From Xanthobacteraceae bacterium (GTDB lineage Bacteria; Pseudomonadota; Alphaproteobacteria; Rhizobiales; Xanthobacteraceae), in contig JARLJA010000079.1 of assembly GCA_031291445.1 (NCBI GenBank), positions 1 through 63,864 of the forward strand: 63,864 bases of DNA, written 5' to 3'. Below, one piece after another: positions 17,440 through 25,583 of this stretch. The position numbers were made by a program, and so were the translations under genes. Each line of letters opens with the position of its first letter. Within the stretch, counting starts at the first letter, position 1. Below the pieces are notes generated by a model. That model made no database searches, was not told the origin of the DNA, and saw only the letters and a list, made by a program, of their open reading frames with translations.

Positions 17440-17478
17440 CACTCGAAGGCAACGCTCGAAGTTAACGCTCGAAGTTAC
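17440..17478. repeat. Three 13-bp tandem repeats upstream of nasT
   Basis: Three head-to-tail units lie 30-68 bp before the nasT start: CACTCGAAGGCAA, CGCTCGAAGTTAA and CGCTCGAAGTTAC. A degenerate partial copy (GCCAAGTTAC) precedes them. Direct repeats at this position suggest a binding site for a regulator of nasST, but no known protein's site is recognised. Confidence 0.6.
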
Positions 17479-17569
17479 CACCGGGCCCAGCCCGGCGATC
17501 CGGCCGGACAGCCCTTGAAATCGCGGGTGTTCAAGGCTAGCTCCATCGTTTCTAACCGGATGGAATTTG

Positions 17570-18895
17570 ATGGACAAGGGCGTCGCGCCGAAAGTCAGCT
17601 TTGTGTCGCTGGGATGCCCCAAGGCCCTGGTGGATTCCGAACGCATCATCACGCGGCTGCGGGCGGAAGGCTACGAGCTCGCCCGCAAGCACGACGGCGC
17701 CGACCTCGTCATCGTCAACACCTGCGGCTTCCTCGACAGCGCCAAGCAGGAGTCTCTCGGCGCCATCGGCGAGGCCATGGCGGAGAACGGCAAGGTCATC
17801 GTCACCGGCTGCATGGGTGCGGAACCCGAGCAGATCGAGCAGGCCTATCCCGGCGTGCTGTCGATCACCGGCCCGCAGCAGTACGAGAGCGTGCTCGAGG
17901 CGGTGCATCGCGCGATCCCGCCGCTGCACAACCCGCACCTCGACCTGGTGCCGCCCCAGGGCATCAAGCTGACGCCGCGGCATTACGCCTATCTCAAGAT
18001 CTCCGAGGGCTGCAACAACCGCTGCACCTTCTGCATCATTCCCAAGCTCCGCGGCGACCTCGTGTCGCGCACCGCCGACGACGTGCTGCGCGAGGCCGAA
18101 CGGCTGGTCAAGGCCGGGGTCCGCGAGCTTCTGGTGGTGTCGCAGGACACGTCCGCCTACGGCGTCGACATCAAGTATGCCGCCGCGCCGTGGAAGGATC
18201 GCGAGGTCCGCGCCCGCTTCGTCGACCTGGCGCGGGAACTCGGCGAGCTCGGCGCCTGGGTGCGGCTGCAGTATGTCTACCCCTACCCCCACGTCGACGA
18301 AGTCATCGGCCTGATGGCCGAGGGCAAGGTGCTGCCCTATCTCGACATCCCGTTCCAGCACGCCAATCCCGAGGTGCTGAAGCGCATGCGGCGGCCGGCG
18401 GCGCAGGACAGGACGCTGGCGCGGATCAAGGCATGGCGCGAGCAGTGTCCCGATCTGGCGCTGCGCTCGACCTTCATCGTCGGCTTTCCGGGCGAGACCG
18501 ACGCCGAGTTCGCCGACCTGCTCGACTGGCTCGACGAGGCCGAGATCGACCGCCTCGGCTGCTTCAAGTTCGAGCCGGTGGCGGGCGCCGCCGCCAATCA
18601 CCTCGACAACCCGGTGGCCGACGAGATCAAGACCGAGCGCTGGAACGCGCTGATGGCGTGCCAGCAGAAGATCTCGGCGCGGCGGCTGAAGCGCAAGGTC
18701 GGCACGCGGCAGCAGGTGATCGTCGACGAGATCGGCCCGACCGTGGCCAAGGGCCGCTCCAAGGCCGATGCGCCGCAGATCGACGGCACCGTGTACCTGA
18801 CCAGCCGCCGGCCGCTGCGCGTCGGCGACATCGTCACCGCCAAGATCGAGCGCGCCGAGGCCTACGATCTCCACGGCACGGTGGCGGGATTCTAG
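17570..18895 (+). CDS. rimO: Ribosomal protein S12 methylthiotransferase RimO
   Basis: A 441-residue radical-SAM methylthiotransferase that modifies an Asp of ribosomal protein S12. The N-terminal UPF0004 domain has its three cluster cysteines ([24 protein letters not shown]). The radical-SAM CX3CX2C is CNNRCTFC near residue 150. The C-terminus carries a TRAM domain. [19 protein letters not shown] and the length separate RimO from MiaB. The ATG at 17570 is preferred over the adjoining in-frame TTG at 17567. It is divergent from nasT. Confidence 0.95.
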   Translation: MDKGVAPKVSFVSLGCPKALVDSERIITRLRAEGYELARKHDGADLVIVNTCGFLDSAKQESLGAIGEAMAENGKVIVTGCMGAEPEQIEQAYPGVLSITGPQQYESVLEAVHRAIPPLHNPHLDLVPPQGIKLTPRHYAYLKISEGCNNRCTFCIIPKLRGDLVSRTADDVLREAERLVKAGVRELLVVSQDTSAYGVDIKYAAAPWKDREVRARFVDLARELGELGAWVRLQYVYPYPHVDEVIGLMAEGKVLPYLDIPFQHANPEVLKRMRRPAAQDRTLARIKAWREQCPDLALRSTFIVGFPGETDAEFADLLDWLDEAEIDRLGCFKFEPVAGAAANHLDNPVADEIKTERWNALMACQQKISARRLKRKVGTRQQVIVDEIGPTVAKGRSKADAPQIDGTVYLTSRRPLRVGDIVTAKIERAEAYDLHGTVAGF

Positions 18896-18929
18896 CGGCG
18901 GCATTCAGTGCCAAGAGTTGCAACAATTT

Positions 18930-19088
18930 CTGCGTCACCCGCGGGCTTGACCCGCGGGTCCACTCTTTGGGGCTACTGCTAGGAAGAAAAGCGTGGATTG
19001 CATAGCAACTCGGCTATCGCGGAGTTGCGTTCCTCTTAGTACCGCAAGTCGGAAAGATCCGACTTGCGGTGTCAAGCCCGGCAATGAC
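18930..19088 (-). repeat. Composite palindromic repeat, copy 3, with nested hairpin insertion
   Basis: This is the inverted form of copies 1 and 2: it begins with CTGCGTCACCCGCGGGCTTG and ends with TCAAGCCCGGCAATGAC. Between the GTGGATTGC and TCAAG parts, where the other copies are contiguous, there are about 65 extra bases. These contain two hairpins: GCAACTC...GAGTTGC (19005-19028) and a perfect 12-bp stem (CCGCAAGTCGGA / TCCGACTTGCGG) around AAGA at 19042-19069. It sits between the convergent rimO and quinone-oxidoreductase genes. Confidence 0.75.
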
Positions 19089-19105
19089 ACTTCAGCTAAC
19101 ACCGT

Positions 19106-20080
19106 TCACGGCCGGAAGATCGACGCACCCGTGGTGGCCCGGCTCTCGAGATCGCGGTGGGCCTTCTGGGCGTCCTTGAGCGCGTAGGCGTGATGGATCG
19201 GAACGTGCAGGCTGCCGTTGATCACCGCGGTGAACAGCGTGTCGGCGGCCGAGATCAGTTCGGCGCGGGTGCCGACATAGTCGTTGAGCTTCGGCCGCGT
19301 CGCGAACAGCGAACCGTGATTGTTCAGTTCGAGCAGCGAGAACGGCGGCACCGGTCCCGAGGCATTGCCGAAGCTGACGAACAGACCGCGGGGCTTGAGG
19401 CACGACAGCGAGCCCGGAAAGGTCGCCTTGCCGACCCCGTCATAGACCACGTCGCAGAGTTCGCCGCGGCTGATCTGCTTGACCCGGGCGACGAAGTCCT
19501 CCTCGGAGTAGAGGATGACATGGTCGCAGCCGTTGGAGAGCGCCATCTCGGCCTTGGCCTTGGAGCCGACCGTGCCGATCACATGGGCGCCGAGCGCCTT
19601 GGCCCACTGGCAGGCCAGCAGGCCGATGCCGCCGGCGGCAGCGTGAATCAGAATGCGGTGTCCCGGCCCGACCTGAAAGGTCTTGTGCAGCAGGTAGTAG
19701 ACGGTGAGCCCCTTGAGCATCAACACGGCGGCCTGCTCGTGGGTGATGATGTCGGGAAGCTTGACCAGTTTGTCGGCGGGAATGTTGCGCTCGGCGGCAT
19801 AGCCACCGAGATTGTAGTAGTAGGCGACGCGGTCGCCCGGATGGAAATTGGTCACGCCCGGACCGACTGCCACGACCTCGCCCGACGCTTCGTTGCCGAC
19901 CACGAAGGGCATGGTCGGCGCCTTGTACAGGCCGGTGCGGAAATAAGTGTCGATGTAGTTCAGGCCGATCGCAAGCTGGCGGATGCGGACCTCGCCCTGC
20001 GCCGGCGCCGGCACTTCGGCGTCCTCATAGGTCAGGACTTCCGGACCTCCCACCTGATGGACCCGCACGACCTTGGTCAT
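19106..20080 (-). CDS. NADPH:quinone oxidoreductase (zeta-crystallin type)
   Basis: A 324-residue zinc-free medium-chain reductase. It has the N-terminal GroES-like fold with GLNYIDTYFRTGLY and VVGNEASGEVVAVG, and the NADP site HAAAGGIGLLACQWAKALGA. YYNLGGYAAERNIPADKLVKLP is typical of the Qor group. It would reduce quinones with NADPH in the cytoplasm. The ATG at 20080 has a good GGAGCGGGAA site upstream. Its neighbours give no pathway context. Confidence 0.88.
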   Translation of the reverse strand: MTKVVRVHQVGGPEVLTYEDAEVPAPAQGEVRIRQLAIGLNYIDTYFRTGLYKAPTMPFVVGNEASGEVVAVGPGVTNFHPGDRVAYYYNLGGYAAERNIPADKLVKLPDIITHEQAAVLMLKGLTVYYLLHKTFQVGPGHRILIHAAAGGIGLLACQWAKALGAHVIGTVGSKAKAEMALSNGCDHVILYSEEDFVARVKQISRGELCDVVYDGVGKATFPGSLSCLKPRGLFVSFGNASGPVPPFSLLELNNHGSLFATRPKLNDYVGTRAELISAADTLFTAVINGSLHVPIHHAYALKDAQKAHRDLESRATTGASIFRP

Positions 20081-20142
20081 TTCCCGCTCCAACCCCGAAT
20101 TTGAGTCGGACTGTAGGGCCGGGCCAGCGGCAGGGCAACCCG

Positions 20143-20898
20143 TTACGGCCGCTCCTGCGCGGCGTCGGGCTTCGCGGCCGCGCGCGAGCGGGCCCGGTTG
20201 CGCCGCGCCATGATGTTGAAGGCCTCCACCGCGAGCGAGAACGCGATCGCGAAGTAGATGTAGCCGCGCGGAATGTGGAATGCGAAGCCGTCGGCGACCA
20301 GCGCGACGCCGATCAACACGAGAAAGGCGAGCGCGAGCATCTTGGTGGTGGGATGCCGGGCCACGAAGCCGGCGACCGGTCCCGACGCCGCGTACATGAT
20401 GGCGCAGGCGATCACCACCGCCGCCACCATGATCGCGAGATCCTGCACCATGCCGATCGCGGTGATGATGGAGTCCAGCGAGAACACCAGATCGATCACC
20501 ACGATCTGCACGATGACCCAGGCGAATGCGCTCGACGCCGCGCCGGCGGCCTCGTCGTCGCGCGCCTCGACCTCCTGGTGAATCTCGTGGGTGGCCTTCG
20601 CGATCAGGAACGCCCCGCCCGCGATCAGGATGACGTCGTGCCAGGAATAGGCGTGGTCGGCGACGGTAATCACCGGCTGCGTCAGTCCGATCAGCCAGAC
20701 CAGCGCCGCCAGCAGCACGATGCGAAACACCAGCGCCAGCGCCAGCCCGATCTGCCGCGCGCGCGTCGCCTGCCGCGGCGGGATCCGCGACACCAGAACC
20801 GACAGGAAGACCAGGTTGTCGATGCCGAGGATGATCTCGAGCGCGACCAGGGTGACCAGTGCGATCCAGGCTTCGGGGGAGAACAGCAGTGCCGTCAT
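20143..20898 (-). CDS. TerC family integral membrane protein
   Basis: A 251-residue polytopic protein of the TerC/YjbE-YgdQ group. It has about seven hydrophobic helices and the conserved LEIILGIDNLVFLSVL near residue 20 and DLVFSLDSIITAIG near residue 130, whose acidic residues are thought to coordinate metal. Family members are linked to tellurite resistance and manganese export. The protein ends in a basic Ala/Arg-rich cytoplasmic tail. A GTG at 20910 could extend it by four residues; neither start has a clear ribosome binding site. The stop codon of pcs lies 22 bp upstream. Confidence 0.85.
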   Translation of the reverse strand: MTALLFSPEAWIALVTLVALEIILGIDNLVFLSVLVSRIPPRQATRARQIGLALALVFRIVLLAALVWLIGLTQPVITVADHAYSWHDVILIAGGAFLIAKATHEIHQEVEARDDEAAGAASSAFAWVIVQIVVIDLVFSLDSIITAIGMVQDLAIMVAAVVIACAIMYAASGPVAGFVARHPTTKMLALAFLVLIGVALVADGFAFHIPRGYIYFAIAFSLAVEAFNIMARRNRARSRAAAKPDAAQERP

Positions 20899-20920
20899 GG
20901 GGTGATCCACATTAGCTTGG

Positions 20921-21700
20921 TCACGGCAGGTCCACGCCCCCGGTGCCGCCCGCCCGGCCGGTCGCCAGCCGCGCGACCAGGCGGATCAGGATATCGCTGC
21001 AAAGCACGTAGGCCGCAATGGCGCACAGCGCCGCGGTGACGGTCCACGGCACCTCGAAATCGGCGAGCACCGCATCCAGCGCGAGCGCCGCCCAGATGAC
21101 GATCATCGCGAGGTTGAGGCTGCGCAGCCGTGCCACGCGCACCGGATGGACGACGCGGAACGGCACGAAGGTCAGGACCACCAGCAGCGCCACGATCGCG
21201 GTCGAGAGAGCAGCGCCGGGCTTCAGCAGAAACAGGTAGAACGCCACCGCATTCCACAGCGCGGGAAAGCCACGAAAATGGTTGTCATCCGCTTTCATTC
21301 GCTTGTCGGCGAAGTACAGCGCCCCGCTGAACACGATCGCGACCCCGAGCAGCGATCCGGCCAGCGGCAGCAGGAAGCCGCTGGCGGTGATGACATAGGC
21401 CGGAACGAACACATAGGTGACGAAATCGACCACGAGGTCGAGGGTGTCGCCGGACCATTCCGGCAACCTGCCGGCGACATCGAGCCGGCGGGCGATCGGT
21501 CCGTCGACGACGTCGATCAGCAGCGCCAATCCGAGCAGGACGAACGTCGCCACCCAGTGCTCGCGCACCGCTTCCATCAGCGCCAGCAGCGCGATGCCAC
21601 CACCGAGCGCGGTGAAGACATGCACCGCGAACGCCGTCGTTCGCGCCGCGCGCGATGCTGTAGGCAAGGGCTCCGGGTCAGTCATGCTCATCGGTGTCAT
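20921..21700 (-). CDS. pcs: Phosphatidylcholine synthase
   Basis: A 259-residue membrane enzyme of the CDP-alcohol phosphatidyltransferase superfamily that condenses CDP-diacylglycerol with choline. The catalytic signature is visible as DVVDGPIARRL followed by EWSGDTLDLVVD, and about eight hydrophobic helices surround it. The FVTYVFVPAYV and ALYFADKRMKADDNHFRGFPALWN blocks are typical of Pcs rather than PgsA or PssA. Alternative in-frame starts are at 21691 and 21685. Pcs-made phosphatidylcholine is common in plant-associated alphaproteobacteria and depends on host choline. Confidence 0.9.
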   Translation of the reverse strand: MTPMSMTDPEPLPTASRAARTTAFAVHVFTALGGGIALLALMEAVREHWVATFVLLGLALLIDVVDGPIARRLDVAGRLPEWSGDTLDLVVDFVTYVFVPAYVITASGFLLPLAGSLLGVAIVFSGALYFADKRMKADDNHFRGFPALWNAVAFYLFLLKPGAALSTAIVALLVVLTFVPFRVVHPVRVARLRSLNLAMIVIWAALALDAVLADFEVPWTVTAALCAIAAYVLCSDILIRLVARLATGRAGGTGGVDLP

Positions 21701-21792
21701 AGTGAATAGCAGGAAAGCGGACGCATTGCACATGGCCGCGATCGCCAAATTGATTGCGCCCGCCGCGCTCCACTTCTATATCAAGAGGCATG

Positions 21793-23034
21793 ATGACCGA
21801 TGTCGATTTGCCGTCGCAGGGCCCCTGTGACGTCGCCGTGGTCGGAGGTGGCCCGGCCGGCCTCGCCGCCGCGATCGCGCTGGCGCTCGGCGGTGCGCGG
21901 ACCGTGCTGATTGCGAAACGCACGCCCTACGGCGACAACCGCACCACCGCCCTGCTCGGCCAGTCGGTCGATTTCCTCGAGACGCTCGGCGTGTGGTCGC
22001 GCTGTGCGGCGAACGCCGCGCCGCTCCGGGTGATGCGTCTGGTCGACGACACCGGCCGGTTGATCCGCGCGCCCGAAGTCCGCTTTTCGTGCGACGAGAT
22101 CGGCCGCGACGTGTTCGGCTACAACATCGAGAACCGGATCCTGGTGGACGCGCTCGAGGCGCGGGCCGCCGAGCTCGCGAACCTGACCCGCATCGACGAC
22201 GACGCCGACCTGGTCTCGCCGCAAGCGGACCACGCCGAGATCAGGACCCGCCACGGCACGGTCGTCACGGCGCGTCTGGTGGCGGCCGCCGACGGCCGTC
22301 ACTCGCTCAGCCGCGACGCGGCGGGAATCGGCGTGTCCCGCCGACCGCTGAACCAGACCGCGGTCACCTTCAACGTCCGGCACAGCCGGCCGCACCGGGA
22401 TGTGTCGACCGAGTTCCACACGGTCCATGGACCATGCGTCCTGGTTCCACTCCCCGGCGATCGCTCGAGCATCGTCTGGGTCACGACGCCCCGCGAGACC
22501 GAGCGGCTGATGGCGCTCGACGACGCGGCGCTGTCGCGGGAAATCGAGCAGCGGTCCCATGCGATCCTCGGCCACATGGAGGTGGAGAGCGGCCGCCACG
22601 CCTTCCCGCTCGCCATCGAACGGCCGAAGCGGCTCGCCATGCAGCGCGTGGTGCTGGTCGGCGAAGCCGCCCACGTGGTGCCGCCGATCGGCGCCCAGGG
22701 CCTGAACCTCGGGCTGCGCGACGCCTCCGACCTCGCCGAGATCGCGTCCGCGGCGATTGCCCGCGGCGACGATCCCGGCACGCCCCAGACGCTCGCCCGG
22801 TACGAACGCGCGCGGACGCCCGATATCGTCTCGCGGACCTTCGCCATCGACATCGCCAACCGCAGCCTGCTGAGCTCGTTCCTGCCGGTTCAGGGCCTGC
22901 GGGCGGTGGGCATGTATCTGCTCGGCCAGGTCGGGCCGTTGCGGCGCTTCGCCATGCGCGAGGGCCTCACGCCATGGTGGCGGACCTCGCGCGGCGATTC
23001 TGCGCTTACGGCAGAACGATCAAGCCATTCTTGA
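21793..23034 (+). CDS. UbiH/UbiF-family FAD hydroxylase
   Basis: A 413-residue flavoprotein monooxygenase. The N-terminal FAD motif is DVAVVGGGPAGLAAAIALALGG, the middle has AADGRHSLSR, and the second FAD block is VVLVGEAAHVVPPIGAQGLNLGLRDASDLAE, diagnostic for UbiH/UbiF/UbiL ring hydroxylases of ubiquinone synthesis. Which ring position it hydroxylates cannot be read from the sequence. The ATG at 21793 has AAGAGG a suitable distance upstream; the ATG at 21790 lies too close to it. Its last 29 bp overlap the convergent AEC gene. Confidence 0.88.
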   Translation: MTDVDLPSQGPCDVAVVGGGPAGLAAAIALALGGARTVLIAKRTPYGDNRTTALLGQSVDFLETLGVWSRCAANAAPLRVMRLVDDTGRLIRAPEVRFSCDEIGRDVFGYNIENRILVDALEARAAELANLTRIDDDADLVSPQADHAEIRTRHGTVVTARLVAAADGRHSLSRDAAGIGVSRRPLNQTAVTFNVRHSRPHRDVSTEFHTVHGPCVLVPLPGDRSSIVWVTTPRETERLMALDDAALSREIEQRSHAILGHMEVESGRHAFPLAIERPKRLAMQRVVLVGEAAHVVPPIGAQGLNLGLRDASDLAEIASAAIARGDDPGTPQTLARYERARTPDIVSRTFAIDIANRSLLSSFLPVQGLRAVGMYLLGQVGPLRRFAMREGLTPWWRTSRGDSALTAERSSHS

Positions 23035-23959
23035 GCGCCCACATTACGCTGGTCAGCGTGACCACGGACGCAAAGGTCCCGAACAGCACCGCCGCCGACG
23101 CCGGCTCGACCCAGCTGTCGTATTGCCGCGCGATCACGAAGACGTTGAGCGCGGGCGGCAGCGAGGCCATCAGGATCGCGGTTGCCGTCCACTCGCCGGC
23201 GAACGGGCCCAGCGCGACCAGCAGCGCGGCGACGATCAGTGGGTGCAGCAGCAGCTTGATGGCGATCACGCCACCGACCTCCCAGGGCACGCGTTCGAAC
23301 GGCCGCAGCGCCACCGTGACCCCCAGGGTGAACAGGGCGACCGGCGCCGCGGACGACTGCAGGAACTGCAGCGTGTTGTCGACCGCGACCGGCGGCTGCC
23401 AGTGAAGGGCGGCGGCGATGGTGCCGCAATAGGCCGCCACGATCAGCGGGTGAAACACGATCTGCCTGAGCACGGCGAGCAAGGTCGGCCACAGCGGCTG
23501 GCTGCGCCCGCGGGCCAGCGCCATCAAGGTCGGCGTCAGCGAGAACAGCAGGATGGTGTCGAAGCAGAAGATCAGCGCCACGGGCACGGCCGCCTTGGGG
23601 CCGAGGGTCGCCAGCGCCAGCCCCGGTCCCATGTAGCCGATATTGCCGTAGCCGCCCGCCAGGCCCGCCATGGTCGCCTGCCCGAGTGACAGCCGGCCGA
23701 TCAGGCGGCCGGCCAGGACCGACAGCGTGAACGCCAGCGCCGTCGCCAAGGTCGTGGCCACCACGAAGGGCAGATTGTTGAGTTCCTCGAACGGCGTGCG
23801 CGCCAGGATGCGAAAAAACAGAGCCGGCAGCGAGACATAGAGCAGGAAGAAATTCATCCAGGCGAGGCCCGCCTCGGGCAGGCCCCGGATCTTGCCGCAG
23901 GCGAAGCCGACGAACATCAGCCCGAAATAGGGCAAGGCCAGATTCAGGATTTCAATCAT
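23006..23959 (-). CDS. AEC-family transporter
   Basis: A 317-residue protein with about ten hydrophobic helices. It shows the auxin-efflux-carrier layout: an N-terminal half ending in GLAGGYGNIGYMGPGLALATLG and a C-terminal half with SSAAPVALFTLGVTVALR and MASLPPALNVFVIARQYD, the two pseudo-repeats with a broken helix. Bacterial members move malate, malonate and other carboxylates. The substrate is unknown. It overlaps the 3' end of the UbiH-family gene by 29 bp in convergent orientation. Confidence 0.88.
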   Translation of the reverse strand: MIEILNLALPYFGLMFVGFACGKIRGLPEAGLAWMNFFLLYVSLPALFFRILARTPFEELNNLPFVVATTLATALAFTLSVLAGRLIGRLSLGQATMAGLAGGYGNIGYMGPGLALATLGPKAAVPVALIFCFDTILLFSLTPTLMALARGRSQPLWPTLLAVLRQIVFHPLIVAAYCGTIAAALHWQPPVAVDNTLQFLQSSAAPVALFTLGVTVALRPFERVPWEVGGVIAIKLLLHPLIVAALLVALGPFAGEWTATAILMASLPPALNVFVIARQYDSWVEPASAAVLFGTFASVVTLTSVMWALKNGLIVLP

Positions 23960-24082
23960 GGGATTGCGGGGATCCGGGCGGCATTACGGCGACCAGGAGG
24001 TCCTCTGCCCGGAGGGCGGGGCTGCCGCGCGAGGCGCGTTTGCCACTAGCTTCGGTCGCAATCCTGGTCTATTCGACCGAAG

Positions 24083-24415
24083 ATGATAAAGACCCGAACC
24101 GCCAAGTTCCAGATCGGTCAGATCGTCCGCCACCGGATCTTTTCGTTCCGCGGGGTGATCTTCGACATCGATCCGGAGTTCAACAATACCGAGGAATGGT
24201 GGCTGTCGATCCCCGAGGCAGTGCGGCCACACAAGGACCAGCCGTTCTATCACCTGCTGGCTGAGAACTCGGATTCGGAATACGTCGCCTACGTGTCCGA
24301 GCAGAACCTGGTTGCTGACGAGTCCGGCGAGCCGGTCCGGCACTCCCAGGTCGCCGAAATCTTCGTCAAGGACAAGACCGGCGGCTATCGCCCGCGCAAT
24401 CCGTCGCTGAACTGA
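24083..24415 (+). CDS. hspQ: Heat-shock protein HspQ
   Basis: A 110-residue HspQ/YccV (hemimethylated-DNA-binding) domain protein. Diagnostic blocks are AKFQIGQIVRHRIFSFRGVI, DPEFNNTEEWW and QPFYHLLAENSDSEYVAYVSEQNL. HspQ affects DnaA stability and Lon specificity in E. coli. The ATG at 24083 begins the conserved domain directly. A strong bidirectional hairpin terminator follows 60 bp after the stop. Confidence 0.92.
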   Translation: MIKTRTAKFQIGQIVRHRIFSFRGVIFDIDPEFNNTEEWWLSIPEAVRPHKDQPFYHLLAENSDSEYVAYVSEQNLVADESGEPVRHSQVAEIFVKDKTGGYRPRNPSLN

Positions 24416-24474
24416 CGCGTCCCGGGGCCGGCGCCTCGCGGCTCAAAAACATCCCCGACAATACGACCCACCAC

Positions 24475-24505
24475 AAAAAAGGCGCGCCGGTCGGCGCGCC
24501 TTTTT
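24475..24505. terminator. Bidirectional rho-independent terminator
   Basis: A perfect 8-bp stem of GGCGCGCC and GGCGCGCC around GGTC, flanked by six A on the left and five T on the right. It serves both hspQ (plus) and the convergent IalB-family gene (minus), which ends 17 bp away. Confidence 0.93.
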
Positions 24506-24521
24506 GCTGGTATCGCGGCGG

Positions 24522-25346
24522 TTACTTCGCCGGGGCGGCCGGGGCACCCGGGGGCGGCTGCGTCGCCTCGAGCTTCTGCCGTGCCTCTTCGGCACGCTTC
24601 TGCAGTTCCTCCTGCAGCTTGCGCTGGTTTTCCTCGAACACCTTGGGGTCGGTCGGCGGGCCGTCATAGGCCTTGGCGAAACTGCCGCCGCCGGTCTCGG
24701 TGAGCGGCAGGGGCAGCGTCAGCGGCTGGTTGTTGGCATTGATCGCCTGGATGATCAGGTTCTGGCCCTTCTTGAGGTTGGCGATCAGCTCGGGGGTCGC
24801 CTCATAGTCCGACATGCAACCGTTGGCGAAGCAGATCACGTAGGGCGCCTGGGCCGGCGTGTTGTTGTCGACGATGACACGCGTGCCATGCACGAGCTGC
24901 ATGCCGAGCGGCAGGGTGACGCGCAGGATCTTCTTGGGCTCGCCCTCGGGCTCGATGATGACCGCGGCCACCACCGGCTGGCCCGACTCGATGCGGCCGT
25001 CCTTGCCGGTGAAACAGATCTGCTTGCCGCCGGGGTCCTGTCCCTTGAGGCAGAACTTGGTCCACGGCGCGTAGATCAACTGGACCTGCTGCTGTTGCTG
25101 CTGCTGATCTGCAGCGGGCCCGGCGGGGGCCGGAGCCGGAGCCGCGGGCGCCTGCTGAGCCTGGGGAGCCGCCTTGGGCGCCGCCTTGGGCGCGGCCTTG
25201 GGAGCAGCCTTGGGGGCGGCGGCTGGCGCGGCCGGCGCGGCGGGCTGCTGAGCCTGGGCAGCCGACACCGTCAGCGTCGCCGCGGCCAGCGCTGCCAGAA
25301 CCCGCCCGCGCGTCAGCGCCGGCACGGCCAAGAGATGAAAATTCAT
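24522..25346 (-). CDS. Invasion-associated locus B (IalB) family protein
   Basis: A 274-residue exported protein. The signal peptide (VLAALAAATLTVSAAQAQ) is followed by a low-complexity region with four tandem APKA units and a Q-rich run, about residues 30-90. Next comes the IalB domain: APWTKFCLKG, KQICFTGKDGR, ATLPLG-like RVTLPLGMQLVHGTRV and APYVICFANGCMSDYEA, with paired cysteines. The C-terminus is charged and probably coiled coil (FEENQRKLQEELQKRAEEARQKLE). The family is periplasmic or outer-membrane associated in Rhizobiales; its function outside Bartonella is unclear. The start is ATG 25346. Confidence 0.88.
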   Translation of the reverse strand: MNFHLLAVPALTRGRVLAALAAATLTVSAAQAQQPAAPAAPAAAPKAAPKAAPKAAPKAAPQAQQAPAAPAPAPAGPAADQQQQQQQVQLIYAPWTKFCLKGQDPGGKQICFTGKDGRIESGQPVVAAVIIEPEGEPKKILRVTLPLGMQLVHGTRVIVDNNTPAQAPYVICFANGCMSDYEATPELIANLKKGQNLIIQAINANNQPLTLPLPLTETGGGSFAKAYDGPPTDPKVFEENQRKLQEELQKRAEEARQKLEATQPPPGAPAAPAK

Positions 25347-25583
25347 TGCGGAAGACCCTTTCTCAACCGTGGCAGTAATCCCGCTGATCCCGGCGCGCGC
25401 TGTCCGCGGCGGCTGTTTCGGCGGCAAATAAGGCAGTCGCGTGGCCGGGTGCCCGGCCCGTCGATGAACGCCGCCTTCATACAGCCATCGCCGAAAATAT
25501 CAATGCCGCCGCCCCTCCGGCGCGGCCGCGGCGGCAGATGAACGGCGTGCTATAGAAAACTGTCACAAGGGGTCGAATCAGGC

